Source: a virus
Length of the DNA: 32,266 nucleotides
IMG/VR virus record: IMGVR_UViG_3300007344_000127
Coordinates: 1 to 32,266 of that record
Reading direction: 5' to 3' (one strand)
In this document: in pieces, positions 16,086-23,516 of the stretch
How the letters are laid out: each line of letters opens with the position of its first letter
How positions within the stretch are numbered: the stretch's first letter is position 1
Notes under the pieces: generated by a model
Databases searched by the model: none
Seen by the model: only the letters and a program-made list of their open reading frames with translations
Told to the model about the DNA's origin: nothing
Made by a program: the position numbers and the translations under genes

Positions 16086-16826
16086 ATGGCTAAGCGTAAG
16101 TACACCGGTTGGGATCGGGACGCTGCTGGTAAGCGTGCCGGCACCGAACGACTCATCCAACTGATTATCGAATGGTCAGATGGTGCTGTCTGGAACAACG
16201 GCTCGTGGGGTGTCCGCTCGAAGCGTGGTAAGTCGTCACCGTCTGTTCATGGCACCGGTCGGGCATGGGACAACTCTTGGCGTGCCGGCAGATATCCGGG
16301 TTCTGGTAAATATGAGGACGCTGTCCGGATCATGGACTTCCTCGTCGAGCATGCCGACGTGCTCTGCATCGAAGCGGTGTTCGACTACTACCCGGCTCCA
16401 CACGGTCGTGGCTGGAAATGCGATCGGAATGCATGGACTGTCTACCGCAGGAAAGCATTTTCGGGTGCTCCGGGCGGTGATTGGTTCCACGTGGAGATTT
16501 CGAATGATCATGCTGATGATGCTGCGTATTATGAGCGGGTGTGGGCTGAGATCACCGGTGGCAAGCCACAGCCACAGGCCGAGTCCAAGGCCGAGTCCAA
16601 GGCCGAACCAAAAAACAGGCCATATCCCGGCAAATCGCTACGGAAAGGCTCACAGGGCGACGACGTCAAATGGGTGCAGGCGATTGTCGGCACCACCGTC
16701 GATGGCGATTTCGGCAACTACACGGATCGTGCCGTGCGCCGGTTCCAGTCACGAAACCGTGACGCCCGCCCGGTTGATGGGATTGTTGGCAAGATCACGT
16801 GGGCAGCGCTGCAAAAACACGCCTGA
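16086..16826 (+). CDS. Endolysin: M15-type peptidase plus peptidoglycan-binding domain
   Basis: This 246-aa enzyme degrades the cell wall at lysis. The N-terminal domain has M15/VanY-type zinc ligands in SVHGTGRAWD (H55, D62) and GDWFHVEIS (H135, with E137), spaced as in D-Ala-D-Ala or L-Ala-D-Glu peptidases. A hydrophilic Glu/Lys linker with a repeated AESK unit (about 161-178) leads to a PG_binding_1 domain (about 183-245; LRKGSQGDDVKWVQ to DGIVGKITWAALQ). There is no signal peptide, so it needs a holin. ATG 16086 with GGAG 8 nt upstream is preferred to GTG 16083. It overlaps the next gene by 28 bp if that uses GTG 16799. Confidence 0.88.
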   Translation: MAKRKYTGWDRDAAGKRAGTERLIQLIIEWSDGAVWNNGSWGVRSKRGKSSPSVHGTGRAWDNSWRAGRYPGSGKYEDAVRIMDFLVEHADVLCIEAVFDYYPAPHGRGWKCDRNAWTVYRRKAFSGAPGGDWFHVEISNDHADDAAYYERVWAEITGGKPQPQAESKAESKAEPKNRPYPGKSLRKGSQGDDVKWVQAIVGTTVDGDFGNYTDRAVRRFQSRNRDARPVDGIVGKITWAALQKHA

Positions 16827-17878
16827 ACAGACGCCGGCTACTCACAGCCTGTCAAGCGTTACTCGGGTCGCTCTGTCTGTTAGTGGTTGCCAGTCCGGCT
16901 GCGGCCGGGTCGGTCGAGGTAACAGCCGAGTCCGATTGGTGGTTCACGGTAGAGGCCGACCAGACACTGGTGGTGATCTATGGGAACAGCAACCGTGACT
17001 GTGAAGAGCCGGGTGCCGACCCGTATCTGTGGTTGTACGACGACAGCGACCTGCTGGTCGCCTATGACGACGACTCGAATCATGGAGTTGGCCAGTGTGT
17101 GTCGGCAAAGATCTACATGGTGTTGGACGCTGGTGGCTACCGGCTCCGTGCCGGGTATTTCCCACAGCAGCAAGGGCTAGGGTACGAGGGTGGGGTGTAT
17201 GAGTTGGTGAGCGATGTGGCTATCGCCACGACCACCACCACGACATCGACTTCGACGATTACCACCACCTCGACGGCCACGACCACCACGGTGCCACCCA
17301 CCACAACCTCAACAACCCCGACAACCACCACGGTGCCACCCACCACAACCTCGACAACCTCGACAACATCTACCACGGTGCCACCCACCACAACCACGGA
17401 GGCGACAACATCGACATCAACAACGACAACCACCTCGGCACCTGCACCGGTGACGACAACTGCCCCATCTACGACGACCACCACCGTACCTACCACCACA
17501 ATCCCCACCACTACCCTACCGCCGACTACCACGTCATCACCGACGACAACGTCGTCATCGACAACAACGGCACCGCCAACCACTACAACCCAGCCATCCA
17601 CCACAACTGTGGCATCCACTGCCGCACCTACGGCTGCCACCACGACCGCCCCAACAACACCGACCACGACAACAAACCCACCACCACCACCTAACGACGC
17701 ACCCGACGAGGAAAAACAACAGTTCGAACAGCAGGTCGATATCTACTCAACACCCGGATATGACAACTACATACCGGTCGGCTCCACTGTACCAGTTAGC
17801 ACTCGACGCACGGTTACTGTAGGCTTTGTCTTGATAAGCGGCACACCGACCATCGCCGCCAAACGACGGACACGATGA
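16799..17878 (+). CDS. Secreted protein with PPC-like domain and Thr/Pro-rich stalk
   Basis: The 359-aa protein begins with a signal peptide (LNRRRLLTACQALLG, then a hydrophobic run ending ASPAAA) that resembles a Tat or Sec signal. Residues 37-140 read as a bacterial pre-peptidase C-terminal-like beta domain (DPYLWLYDDSDLLVAYDDDS; LDAGGYRLRAGYF). Residues about 144-297 are almost pure Thr with Pro, Ser and Val, encoded by copies of a 21-bp unit at 17288, 17330 and 17375. The C-terminus has a short hydrophobic stretch and a basic end (AAKRRTR), possibly an anchor. It lies between endolysin and holin-like genes, so a lysis or cell-surface role is plausible. The start codon (GTG) is uncertain. 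Confidence 0.72.
   Translation: MGSAAKTRLNRRRLLTACQALLGSLCLLVVASPAAAGSVEVTAESDWWFTVEADQTLVVIYGNSNRDCEEPGADPYLWLYDDSDLLVAYDDDSNHGVGQCVSAKIYMVLDAGGYRLRAGYFPQQQGLGYEGGVYELVSDVAIATTTTTTSTSTITTTSTATTTTVPPTTTSTTPTTTTVPPTTTSTTSTTSTTVPPTTTTEATTSTSTTTTTSAPAPVTTTAPSTTTTTVPTTTIPTTTLPPTTTSSPTTTSSSTTTAPPTTTTQPSTTTVASTAAPTAATTTAPTTPTTTTNPPPPPNDAPDEEKQQFEQQVDIYSTPGYDNYIPVGSTVPVSTRRTVTVGFVLISGTPTIAAKRRTR
17288..17395 (+). repeat. Imperfect direct repeats encoding VPPTTT units
   Basis: ACGGTGCCACCCACCACAAC recurs at 17288, 17330 and 17375 (spacing 42 and 45 bp). They code for TVPPTTT in the Thr-rich stalk, and copy-number change by slippage would alter stalk length in frame. Confidence 0.85.
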
Positions 17879-18036
17879 AATACCTGCGCATACTCCTCGA
17901 AACAGCCATCATGGCCGGAGGTCTGCTGTTGGTCATCATCACCCTGTCCGGCAGCACAAAAAACATCGCCACGGCCATCTCGGTCGTGTCAGTGGCCATA
18001 TTCGCCATATCCCAACTAATATCGGAGGACAAATGA
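17875..18036 (+). CDS. Holin-like small membrane protein (two TM)
   Basis: This 53-aa protein has two hydrophobic segments (about residues 8-25, AIMAGGLLLVIITLSG, and 31-48, TAISVVSVAIFAISQLI) separated by a short turn with Ser/Thr/Lys, with a basic N-terminus and acidic end (SEDK). This is the layout of small class II holins. It overlaps the secreted protein and the next membrane gene (ATGA both sides). Together with 18033-18245 it could form a holin pair or holin/antiholin. Confidence 0.65.
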   Translation: MKYLRILLETAIMAGGLLLVIITLSGSTKNIATAISVVSVAIFAISQLISEDK

Positions 18037-18245
18037 CCCTCACAATCATCAAACGGCTAGTGGCATCATTCGTTGCCGCAGCGATCCCCAACGTGCTCGT
18101 CGGCACCCTCGTCGATGTAGCCCTATGGCAATCAGCGGTCATGTCCGGTGCGATCGCCGTGCTCACCATCGTCCAAGCGCTGGCCGTCGGATATAAAGAC
18201 GGCAAACTGACAGCGGAAGAAATCGAGCAGGCGTTCAAACGGTAA
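18033..18245 (+). CDS. Holin-like membrane protein
   Basis: The 70-aa protein has two predicted membrane helices (about 9-27, LVASFVAAAIPNVLVGTLV, and 34-53) and a charged C-terminus (YKDGKLTAEEIEQAFKR) of a type frequent in actinophage holins. It lies 1.2 kb after the endolysin in the same operon. Overlaps on both sides (ATGA with 17875-18036, TAATG with the next gene) fit coordinated expression. It is the best single holin candidate here. Confidence 0.7.
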   Translation: MTLTIIKRLVASFVAAAIPNVLVGTLVDVALWQSAVMSGAIAVLTIVQALAVGYKDGKLTAEEIEQAFKR

Positions 18246-18442
18246 TGCCTATCTGGTCTGCCATCCTGCTAGCGGTTGTCGCTCCCGGCGGTGTCCTCGT
18301 CGCTCTGATCGAAAAGATGCGCCGGGAGAACAACCGTGACCACGGCAGAAACGCCCATATGCTGAGGCAGATCGACAGCAAAGTGGACAAGATCGACGGC
18401 CGATTGGACAGCCATATCGACTGGCACGCACACAAAGACTGA
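18245..18442 (+). CDS. DUF2746-like membrane protein
   Basis: The 65-aa protein has one N-terminal membrane helix (WSAILLAVVAPGGVLVALI) followed by a charged, helical cytoplasmic part with the pattern HGRNAHMLRQIDSKVDKIDG and RLDSHIDWH, which matches the DUF2746 family common beside actinophage lysis genes. It may regulate the holin or act as a spanin-like coiled coil. The heptad spacing in DSKVDKIDGRLDSHI supports a coiled coil. Confidence 0.7.
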   Translation: MPIWSAILLAVVAPGGVLVALIEKMRRENNRDHGRNAHMLRQIDSKVDKIDGRLDSHIDWHAHKD

Positions 18443-18465
18443 CCAACTACCTATAGGAGGCTCCC

Positions 18466-18699
18466 ATGCCCGATATGTCAGCATTCGACAATGCCAACAC
18501 CAAAAAGAAACGCAAGTCGAACATCGAGATCATGTTTGAAGATCTTGACGTCAACAACCCAGAGCGGGCTGCAGCAGCCCGCCAAGCATTAGCAGACCGG
18601 ACATACACAGCGCCTGCGGTCAGCAAAGTGCTCACCGGGTGGGGCTACCCGATCAGTGTCCATCTGGTCAACAACTGGAGAAGAGCGGCAGATCTATGA
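18466..18699 (+). CDS. Small protein with possible HTH segment
   Basis: The 77-aa basic N-terminal protein has a strong ribosome binding site (AGGAGG 6 nt before ATG). The C-terminal half (AADRTYTAPAVSKVLTGWGY-type region, then ISVHLVNNWRRA) looks like a helix-turn-helix, with the second helix ending VNNWRR. It overlaps the metallophosphoesterase start by 4 bp, so the two probably act together. I do not recognise a named family. Confidence 0.6.
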   Translation: MPDMSAFDNANTKKKRKSNIEIMFEDLDVNNPERAAAARQALADRTYTAPAVSKVLTGWGYPISVHLVNNWRRAADL

Positions 18700-19700
18700 T
18701 CGAAGAGTTCGACCAAGCGGAAGAGATCGCCCAACTGCGGGCAGCGTTACAACGTCAGCAACGGGCGACAGCCACCGCCAAACGGAAAACGGCGGCGTTC
18801 ATCGATGCTGTCTACGATGCGGCACGTGACGCCGGGCTGGCGGTGGGCGCTGCGCCACCGGTCAAACGGCAGCCTAAAACCCGGAAACGTGCCGGTGCTG
18901 AGGTGGCGTTGATCCACGCCACCGACTGGCAGATGGGGAAGATGACCAGCGGCTACGACATCGCCACGTGCGAAGAGCGGATCATGGAGTTCGCCGAGGA
19001 GATCTGTCGGATTGTGGCGGTACAGCGTGCCGACCATCCGGTGTCGACCGCCACGGTGATGTTCGGTGGTGACATGGTCGAGGGTATTTCGATCTTTCCC
19101 GGTCAGGCGTGGGAGGTTGAAGCCCACCTGTTCGAGCAGTTGTTCGCTTGTGCCGGGTTGATGGAGCAGTTCGTTCGCCGGCTGTTGGCCGACTTCGATG
19201 CGGTCGATGTGATCTGCGAGTACGGCAACCATGGGCGAATCGGTAGGAAGGGCGAGAACCCGGCCGGGGACAATATTGATCGGATGGCGTATCGGATCGC
19301 TGGCGACAGGTTCGCCGATGTTGCCGATGTGACGTGGAGAACCTCGGCCGATTGGTACCAGATCGTTGAGGTTGGCGAATATCGGGCGTTGCTTGTTCAT
19401 GGCGACGAGATCAAATCGTTCGGTGGCAACACTCCGGCATTCGGTATCTTGCGGAAGGCCAACTCGTGGGCTACCGGGGTGGTGGAGCCGTTCCACGATG
19501 TCTATATGGGTCATTTCCATACTCCGATGACTTTGACGATGGCCAATGGTGGCCAGATATATGTGACGGGGTCGCCGGAATCAGAGAATGCCTATGCGGC
19601 GGAGTTCGTAGCGGCTCGAGGGCAGCCGTCGCAGCGTCTGCATTTTGTCGATCCGGCGGCTGGTCGGGTGACGGGGTCGCATCTGGTGTGGCTCGATTGA
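18696..19700 (+). CDS. Calcineurin-like metallophosphoesterase
   Basis: This 334-aa protein has the metal-binding series of the superfamily: D77 in HATDWQMGK, GGD at 124-126 (MFGGDMVEG), GNH at 177-179 (EYGNHGRIG), a His in VHGDEI and the final GHFH (MGHFHTP). The first motif is D-x-Q instead of the usual D-x-H. Residues 1-65 are a charged coiled coil with a basic patch. Actinophages often carry such enzymes beside lysis or early genes; the substrate could be DNA ends or a phosphodiester, as in SbcD/Mre11, but no partner SbcC is seen. ATG 18696 overlaps the upstream stop (ATGA). It ends the plus-strand block. Confidence 0.85.
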   Translation: MIEEFDQAEEIAQLRAALQRQQRATATAKRKTAAFIDAVYDAARDAGLAVGAAPPVKRQPKTRKRAGAEVALIHATDWQMGKMTSGYDIATCEERIMEFAEEICRIVAVQRADHPVSTATVMFGGDMVEGISIFPGQAWEVEAHLFEQLFACAGLMEQFVRRLLADFDAVDVICEYGNHGRIGRKGENPAGDNIDRMAYRIAGDRFADVADVTWRTSADWYQIVEVGEYRALLVHGDEIKSFGGNTPAFGILRKANSWATGVVEPFHDVYMGHFHTPMTLTMANGGQIYVTGSPESENAYAAEFVAARGQPSQRLHFVDPAAGRVTGSHLVWLD

Positions 19701-19724
19701 GCAGCCCGTTCCAATTGTGTCGAG

Positions 19725-19814
19725 CGTGGCCTTCCTTTGGTCGGGAAGCCCCGAACCCTGCCGACATGCCCCGGATGGGGTTCTGACGCAAGGGAAGCCA
19801 AAGGAGAGGCCACG
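19725..19814. terminator. Long imperfect hairpin between convergent genes
   Basis: CGTGGCCTTCCTTTGG (19725-19740) pairs with 19798-19814 with one bulged base, and CCCCGGATGGGG inside adds a small hairpin. It lies between the ends of the plus-strand and minus-strand operons, so it probably works as a bidirectional terminator. The right arm is also part of the 32-bp repeat shared with 25191-25222. Confidence 0.6.
19782..19813. repeat. 32-bp inverted repeat, copy A (intergenic)
   Basis: These 32 bases are the exact reverse complement of 25191-25222 inside the RecB-like nuclease gene. A further block of about 14 bases (CTGCCGACATGCC region, near 19758-19770) also matches, so the similarity spans about 55 bp with a short divergent stretch. 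Confidence 0.9.
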
Positions 19815-19835
19815 GAAAGCAGACGGGGGAGATGT

Positions 19836-20042
19836 CTACCTGCTCGACGATGGGTGGGCTAGTACCTCGTCCGGGTTCAGCCCCAACAGCCGGCATTGGG
19901 TGACCACGTCACCGAGCCGGTCGAGGTTGCCCGCTGCGACAGCGGCCAGCGCCTCGCCGAGGAATGCCATCTGGCGTTGCCGGGTGCGTTCTTTCGCTGC
20001 CCGGATCTGATGTGCGACCCCGATGGGGATTGTGTTGGTCAT
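19836..20042 (-). CDS. Small early protein, unknown function
   Basis: The 68-aa protein from ATG 20042 (overlapping the upstream stop by 4 bp) is helical: IGVAHQIRAAKERTRQRQMA, then LGEALAAVAAGNLDRLGDVV and LLGLNPDEVLAHPS. It has no Cys and no membrane segment. It is the last gene of the minus-strand operon starting at 20885. No family recognised. A longer in-frame start exists upstream but would run into the neighbouring gene. Confidence 0.6.
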   Translation of the reverse strand: MTNTIPIGVAHQIRAAKERTRQRQMAFLGEALAAVAAGNLDRLGDVVTQCRLLGLNPDEVLAHPSSSR

Positions 20043-20269
20043 CGCTGCGCCCAATCGAGCATCCGGCTGAGCACCACCTGTTCGGCTTTGCACAGTTGGA
20101 ACCAGCGCCGGCCGCCCTGCTTGCGGGCGCTGACTGTCAGGCCGTCGTTGGACAGCCTAACCCAACCCTTGAAGATCTCACAATCATCGAGCGTCGAATA
20201 GTGCACGACCAGATATTGCTCCCGGTCGACGAGGATCGGGCGTCGCAGTTCTTCGTAGTAGTCGCTCAT
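20039..20269 (-). CDS. Small early protein, unknown function
   Basis: The 76-aa protein from ATG 20269 (AGGTGA upstream, ATGA overlap with the previous stop) is strand-rich at first (RRPILVDREQYLVVHYSTLD; FKGWVRLSNDGLTVSARKQG) and then helical (WFQLCKAEQVVLSRMLDWAQR). The strand part may be a small OB- or SH3-like fold. Function not recognised. Confidence 0.62.
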   Translation of the reverse strand: MSDYYEELRRPILVDREQYLVVHYSTLDDCEIFKGWVRLSNDGLTVSARKQGGRRWFQLCKAEQVVLSRMLDWAQR

Positions 20270-20454
20270 TCGGTCACCTGCTCGTGGTAGAGGTGAGAGG
20301 CGTCGAGCCGGAGCAGCCATGTGGCGGTCTTCAGTTGGCGCAGGCAGTTGGACAGTTCTTGCAGATCGCCAGCGTTGGCGGCGGCACCGACCTGAGTGGC
20401 CAGTGTGGCCACCCGGTCGATGTCTGCCTGCACCGTGCGGGTGAGGGTGCTCAT
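20266..20454 (-). CDS. Small helical early protein, unknown function
   Basis: The 62-aa protein from ATG 20454 is almost all helix (TRTVQADIDRVATLATQVGA; LQELSNCLRQLKTATWLLRL) and could be a two- or three-helix bundle. It overlaps its neighbours by ATGA on both sides, as part of the four-gene minus-strand operon 20885 to 19836. No family recognised. Confidence 0.62.
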   Translation of the reverse strand: MSTLTRTVQADIDRVATLATQVGAAANAGDLQELSNCLRQLKTATWLLRLDASHLYHEQVTE

Positions 20455-20885
20455 CGTGTGATCTCCTCGACCTCGATCGCTGTGACGCCGGGCAGGTCGT
20501 CGTAGCCGTTGCGGCGGGCTTGCGACCGCATCGATTCGATCTTCTTCTGTGCGAGATCTGGACGGCCGCACCATGCGAGCACCCACGACTTGCCGAGGCC
20601 GGTGGCCTCTAGGCGGGCGATCTCGGCTTGGATCTCGCCGAGACGGTTTTGTGAACGGGCGATGATGACACGGGCGTTGTTGGCGTCTTGGTCGGTCTCC
20701 GCAGCGGCGAGACAGTCCATGTAGCGGGCGAGGTTGGCTTCGCAGTTGTCGAGGCTGTTTTTGGCGTCGGCGATGGCCTTCTCGGTGTCGTAGTGCGAGA
20801 CGATCACGTGGCTGTAGGTGCGCTCGGTGCGGCGGGTGACGACGCTTCCGTCTGGCAGGGTGACTGTGTACTTTGGCTTGCTCAT
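20451..20885 (-). CDS. Coiled-coil early protein, unknown function
   Basis: The 144-aa protein begins with a beta-hairpin-like part (YTVTLPDGSVVTRRTERTYS) and continues as a long helix with heptad spacing (KAIADAKNSLDNCEANLARY; NNARVIIARSQNRLGEIQAE). The C-terminal part (LGKSWVLAWCGRPDLAQKKI) may be a second helical hairpin. It has a promoter of the shared cassette type, but unlike the leaderless copies it carries a 5' leader of about 33 nt with AAAGGAACC before the ATG. It is the first gene of a four-gene operon. Function unknown. Confidence 0.72.
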   Translation of the reverse strand: MSKPKYTVTLPDGSVVTRRTERTYSHVIVSHYDTEKAIADAKNSLDNCEANLARYMDCLAAAETDQDANNARVIIARSQNRLGEIQAEIARLEATGLGKSWVLAWCGRPDLAQKKIESMRSQARRNGYDDLPGVTAIEVEEITR

Positions 20886-20924
20886 TTTATTGGTTCCTTT
20901 TGGTTTGGTTGATTTGGTACTTAT

Positions 20925-20954
20925 ATTTTACACTATGCGGACAATATCAGTCAA
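20925..20954 (-). promoter_or_regulatory. Early promoter with leader (shared cassette)
   Basis: On the minus strand: -35 TTGACT (20949-20954), 18-bp spacer containing ATTGTCCG and CATAGTG, -10 TAAAAT (20925-20930). The leader then holds AAAAGGAACCAAT before ATGAGC, the same ribosome-binding module found before 28957 and 29225. Confidence 0.78.
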
Positions 20955-20962
20955 GTCGGAGA

Positions 20963-21277
20963 TCAGGCTGGCATCCAGTCCTCGTCGCCGAGGAATGCAC
21001 GCACCATGTCATCGGCGCTGCCGGTGCCGTCGGCGATGTGGACACCCTCGTGGTAGATGGTGAAAAACTCGCCATCGGCGTTGGTCTCCCAGACGAGGCG
21101 GTAGCGGTCGCCGTCGGCTGCCCATGCGTACTTCTCGCCCGAGTCGCCCTTTTGTGCGAAGCGTGGCTCGATGCCGAGATCCTCCATGATCTCGTAGAGG
21201 TCGCCACTGATCGGGTTGGGGATGACGGCGTTGTTGAAGAATGGGACGGTGTTTTTGGTGTTGTGTGTCTTGCTCAT
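20963..21277 (-). CDS. Leaderless early protein, unknown function
   Basis: The 104-aa acidic protein starts at ATG 21277 with a -10 box 6 nt upstream and no ribosome binding site. Its first residues (MSKTHNTKN) resemble those of the other cassette-driven genes. The rest (GDLYEIMEDLGIEPRFAQKG; YRLVWETNADGEFFTIYHEG; DDMVRAFLGDEDWMPA) looks like a compact alpha/beta domain of high negative charge, which could mimic DNA or bind a host protein. No family recognised. Confidence 0.72.
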   Translation of the reverse strand: MSKTHNTKNTVPFFNNAVIPNPISGDLYEIMEDLGIEPRFAQKGDSGEKYAWAADGDRYRLVWETNADGEFFTIYHEGVHIADGTGSADDMVRAFLGDEDWMPA

Positions 21278-21283
21278 ATTTAT

Positions 21284-21313
21284 ATTTTACACTATGTGGA
21301 CAATATTTGTCAA
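21284..21313 (-). promoter_or_regulatory. Leaderless early promoter (copy 2)
   Basis: -35 TTGACA (21308-21313), 18-bp spacer with ATTGTCCA and CATAGTG, -10 TAAAAT (21284-21289), 6 nt to ATG 21277. This is a near-consensus sigma-A promoter. Confidence 0.85.
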
Positions 21314-21314
21314 G

Positions 21315-23171
21315 TCAGAGCAGGTATGAGTCCAAACCATCACCCGCCATCTGCTGCCGGTAACTACGCAACGCCACCCGCAAAGCATCCGACCCGATCT
21401 TCAACCCATGATCCCTGACCAGCGCCGCCACCTTCCGCTCAGACAACTCCGGGTCGATATCGAGATCCTGCAACGCATCGAGACACTCGGCCACCTTCGA
21501 ATCCGACACACCATCGGTCACCAACCGGTAGACGATCGGCTCATCCGACATCGCCAACGTGATCTGCTGCGGCACCCACCCCATGCGAGCCTTCCGGGTC
21601 TTCAACACGAACCGGTCGCCACGCTTGGTCATCTCCCACACAATGTCCACGTCGTCATTCTTCGCCGACGACCCACGCTGCCCCTTCTCCAGATTCTTAC
21701 CAGCATGATCGATCCTGACCGACGCAACACCGTCCTGCTTCAACAGATAGCCAGTATGCCGATAGAACGACCGCACCGTGTCGGCGTCATTCTCATCGCC
21801 AGACACCGCCCGGCCGAAAGTGTCGATCACCACCAACTCAGCGCCAACCAGCCGAGCCAAACGTTGCACCTGCCGGCCACCCTCCTCACCGTCGAGCGAC
21901 GACAGCGACGGCAACAACGCATAGCGGAGATTTGACAGATCGTGCTCCGCACCATAGCCCATGCCGACCAGCCGTTCCGACAGGTCATCACCAGTCATCT
22001 CATAGTCGAGATACAGCACACATCGAGGCCGACCAGCATGGCCAAAGATCGGCGTGCCAGTGGCCACCGCTGCGGCCAGCCACAACGCCAACAGGCTCTT
22101 ACCAGTACCACCCGGAGCGAAAATGGCGTGCGCCCTGTGCTCGGCGATCAACGGCTCAGCCAACCACTCGGCCACGCTGTGATCCTGCGACCAGAAAGTC
22201 GGCCAGTCAATCAACATCGACAGCAGATCACGGTCAGTGTCCGACTCGGTGTCAGGTGTCTCCGCCGCTGTGGTCGGGTGTTCCTCCCGGAGAAGCGTCC
22301 GAGCCGCTTCGCTGCGGTCACCGTTGTGATGGCGACATGCGTAGTAGCCAAACCGGCTATAGGCACCCGGTGGCAGCCAAGGCACGCTCGAAGTGAACAC
22401 CACCAGCACGTCCTGCCCACGGTAGCCGACCGTGGCTGATGTCCCGTCACGACCCTGTTTGCCCGGCCGTGTCCAGTGTTGCTCGCCGTCGCTGTCTGTC
22501 CTGACCAACGTCCAGCCGTCGGCGGACAGCAGCCCGTCCCACGTCGTCCGCTGGTTGTACCGGGCGGCCGGCGAGTCGTTGCCGTCGTTGCTCAACGTGG
22601 TGGTGGGTGGTGCCACGTCTTTTTTGGCGATGGCGTCGAGCAACCAACGTGGCGCTGGTTTGGGTGTACACTCATCTGGCGATCTGCCTTCTGCCCACCG
22701 GTACGGGGTGCCGTTCGGGTGGACGGTTGGTGGTGCCAACACTTGGCCGCCGTCGCCACGGATGTCGATACCGGCACCGAGCGCCCGCCCGGCATCGTTG
22801 CGTACCTCCAACTCGGGCGGTGCCAACAGATAGATGTGGCGGCCGTTGTTCCCGGTCTCAACCTCTAAGGTTTCAGGCAGTGCGCCGTGTTTCTCAACCA
22901 GCGCAGCCATAGTGGCTGTCCCGGATTCGCCATGTTCGTCGATGTCGATAACGATGAGATTTTGGCCGTTGGGCTGCGCACCGGTGGCGACACCTAAACC
23001 GTGCGACCGGTAGATCCCTTTCCACCAGTTGTCGATCGTTTTTTGACTGTTGGTAGCGGCATGTTGCCAGCCTTTCATCGATGGCCGTTTCTCGCCCGGC
23101 ACGATCGGGACGACACGCCAGCCATAGCGTGCCAACCTTGACGCCTCTTTGTAGGCGGCGGTTTCGCTCAT
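21315..23171 (-). CDS. PrimPol-helicase (AEP primase/polymerase + RecA-like ATPase)
   Basis: This 618-aa protein joins two replication activities. Residues 1-180 are an archaeo-eukaryotic primase/polymerase domain: the metal-binding D76-I-D78 (LIVIDIDEHG), GRHIYLL with H112, and GIDIRGDGGQVLAPPTVHPN (134-153). Residues about 340-560 are a RepA/RecA-like ATPase, with Walker A at 352-360 (APGGTGKSL), LDYEMTGDDLSERL and Walker B at 446-451 (LVVIDT), then a conserved DHAGKN. The C-terminal 60 residues look like a winged helix. It is the only replicative polymerase seen in the window, as in the Z-DNA phage S-2L. It starts 9 bp after the resolvase stop, behind AGAGGAAC. Confidence 0.88.
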   Translation of the reverse strand: MSETAAYKEASRLARYGWRVVPIVPGEKRPSMKGWQHAATNSQKTIDNWWKGIYRSHGLGVATGAQPNGQNLIVIDIDEHGESGTATMAALVEKHGALPETLEVETGNNGRHIYLLAPPELEVRNDAGRALGAGIDIRGDGGQVLAPPTVHPNGTPYRWAEGRSPDECTPKPAPRWLLDAIAKKDVAPPTTTLSNDGNDSPAARYNQRTTWDGLLSADGWTLVRTDSDGEQHWTRPGKQGRDGTSATVGYRGQDVLVVFTSSVPWLPPGAYSRFGYYACRHHNGDRSEAARTLLREEHPTTAAETPDTESDTDRDLLSMLIDWPTFWSQDHSVAEWLAEPLIAEHRAHAIFAPGGTGKSLLALWLAAAVATGTPIFGHAGRPRCVLYLDYEMTGDDLSERLVGMGYGAEHDLSNLRYALLPSLSSLDGEEGGRQVQRLARLVGAELVVIDTFGRAVSGDENDADTVRSFYRHTGYLLKQDGVASVRIDHAGKNLEKGQRGSSAKNDDVDIVWEMTKRGDRFVLKTRKARMGWVPQQITLAMSDEPIVYRLVTDGVSDSKVAECLDALQDLDIDPELSERKVAALVRDHGLKIGSDALRVALRSYRQQMAGDGLDSYLL

Positions 23172-23180
23172 TTTGTTCCT

Positions 23181-23516
23181 CTAGTCTTCAGGTAGTATGC
23201 GGATCAAAACCTCCATCGGCAGCACAGCGTACCACTGGCCGACATCGGTTGTTCCCCTCTTCTTCACTACGACAGCGCCGATATCGGTGCCGTCGTTCTC
23301 CATCTCTGCCGCCAACTCTCGCAGCCAGCCAGCCAGATCGAGCCGCTGGTGGTTCTTAACCTCTAACGTCACACCGGGTATCCCACGGATGTCGCCTCGG
23401 TCGTCGTGCCGGCCAGCATCATAGCGACGCTCGGCATCTGGCCAGCCGTTGGCGGCAAGCCACCGGGCGACCGCCAACTCGGCGGCGCTTCCTTTACGTT
23501 TGTTGCTGTTCGCCAT
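23181..23516 (-). CDS. Holliday junction resolvase-like nuclease (PD-(D/E)XK)
   Basis: The 111-aa protein fits the small Hjc/VRR-type nucleases: a basic start (MANSNKRKGSAAELAVARWL) with E13, then the catalytic core D42 (DRGDIRGIPG) and E52-V-K54 (VTLEVKNHQ), followed by a helix and a strand that closes with GAVVVKKRG. It probably cuts branched replication intermediates before packaging. It overlaps the WhiB gene by 23 bp and lies just upstream of PrimPol. Confidence 0.85.
   Translation of the reverse strand: MANSNKRKGSAAELAVARWLAANGWPDAERRYDAGRHDDRGDIRGIPGVTLEVKNHQRLDLAGWLRELAAEMENDGTDIGAVVVKKRGTTDVGQWYAVLPMEVLIRILPED

Noticed and set aside
16180-16998. 272-residue plus-strand frame across the endolysin
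   Set aside because: It is in another frame of the endolysin and secreted-protein genes, both of which have clear domains.
17137-17667. Val-rich minus-strand frame
   Set aside because: It is the complement of the Thr-codon repeats of the secreted protein and has no ribosome site or promoter.
21408-22868. Several plus-strand frames opposite PrimPol
   Set aside because: Arg/His/Pro-rich antisense shadows without ribosome sites or motifs.
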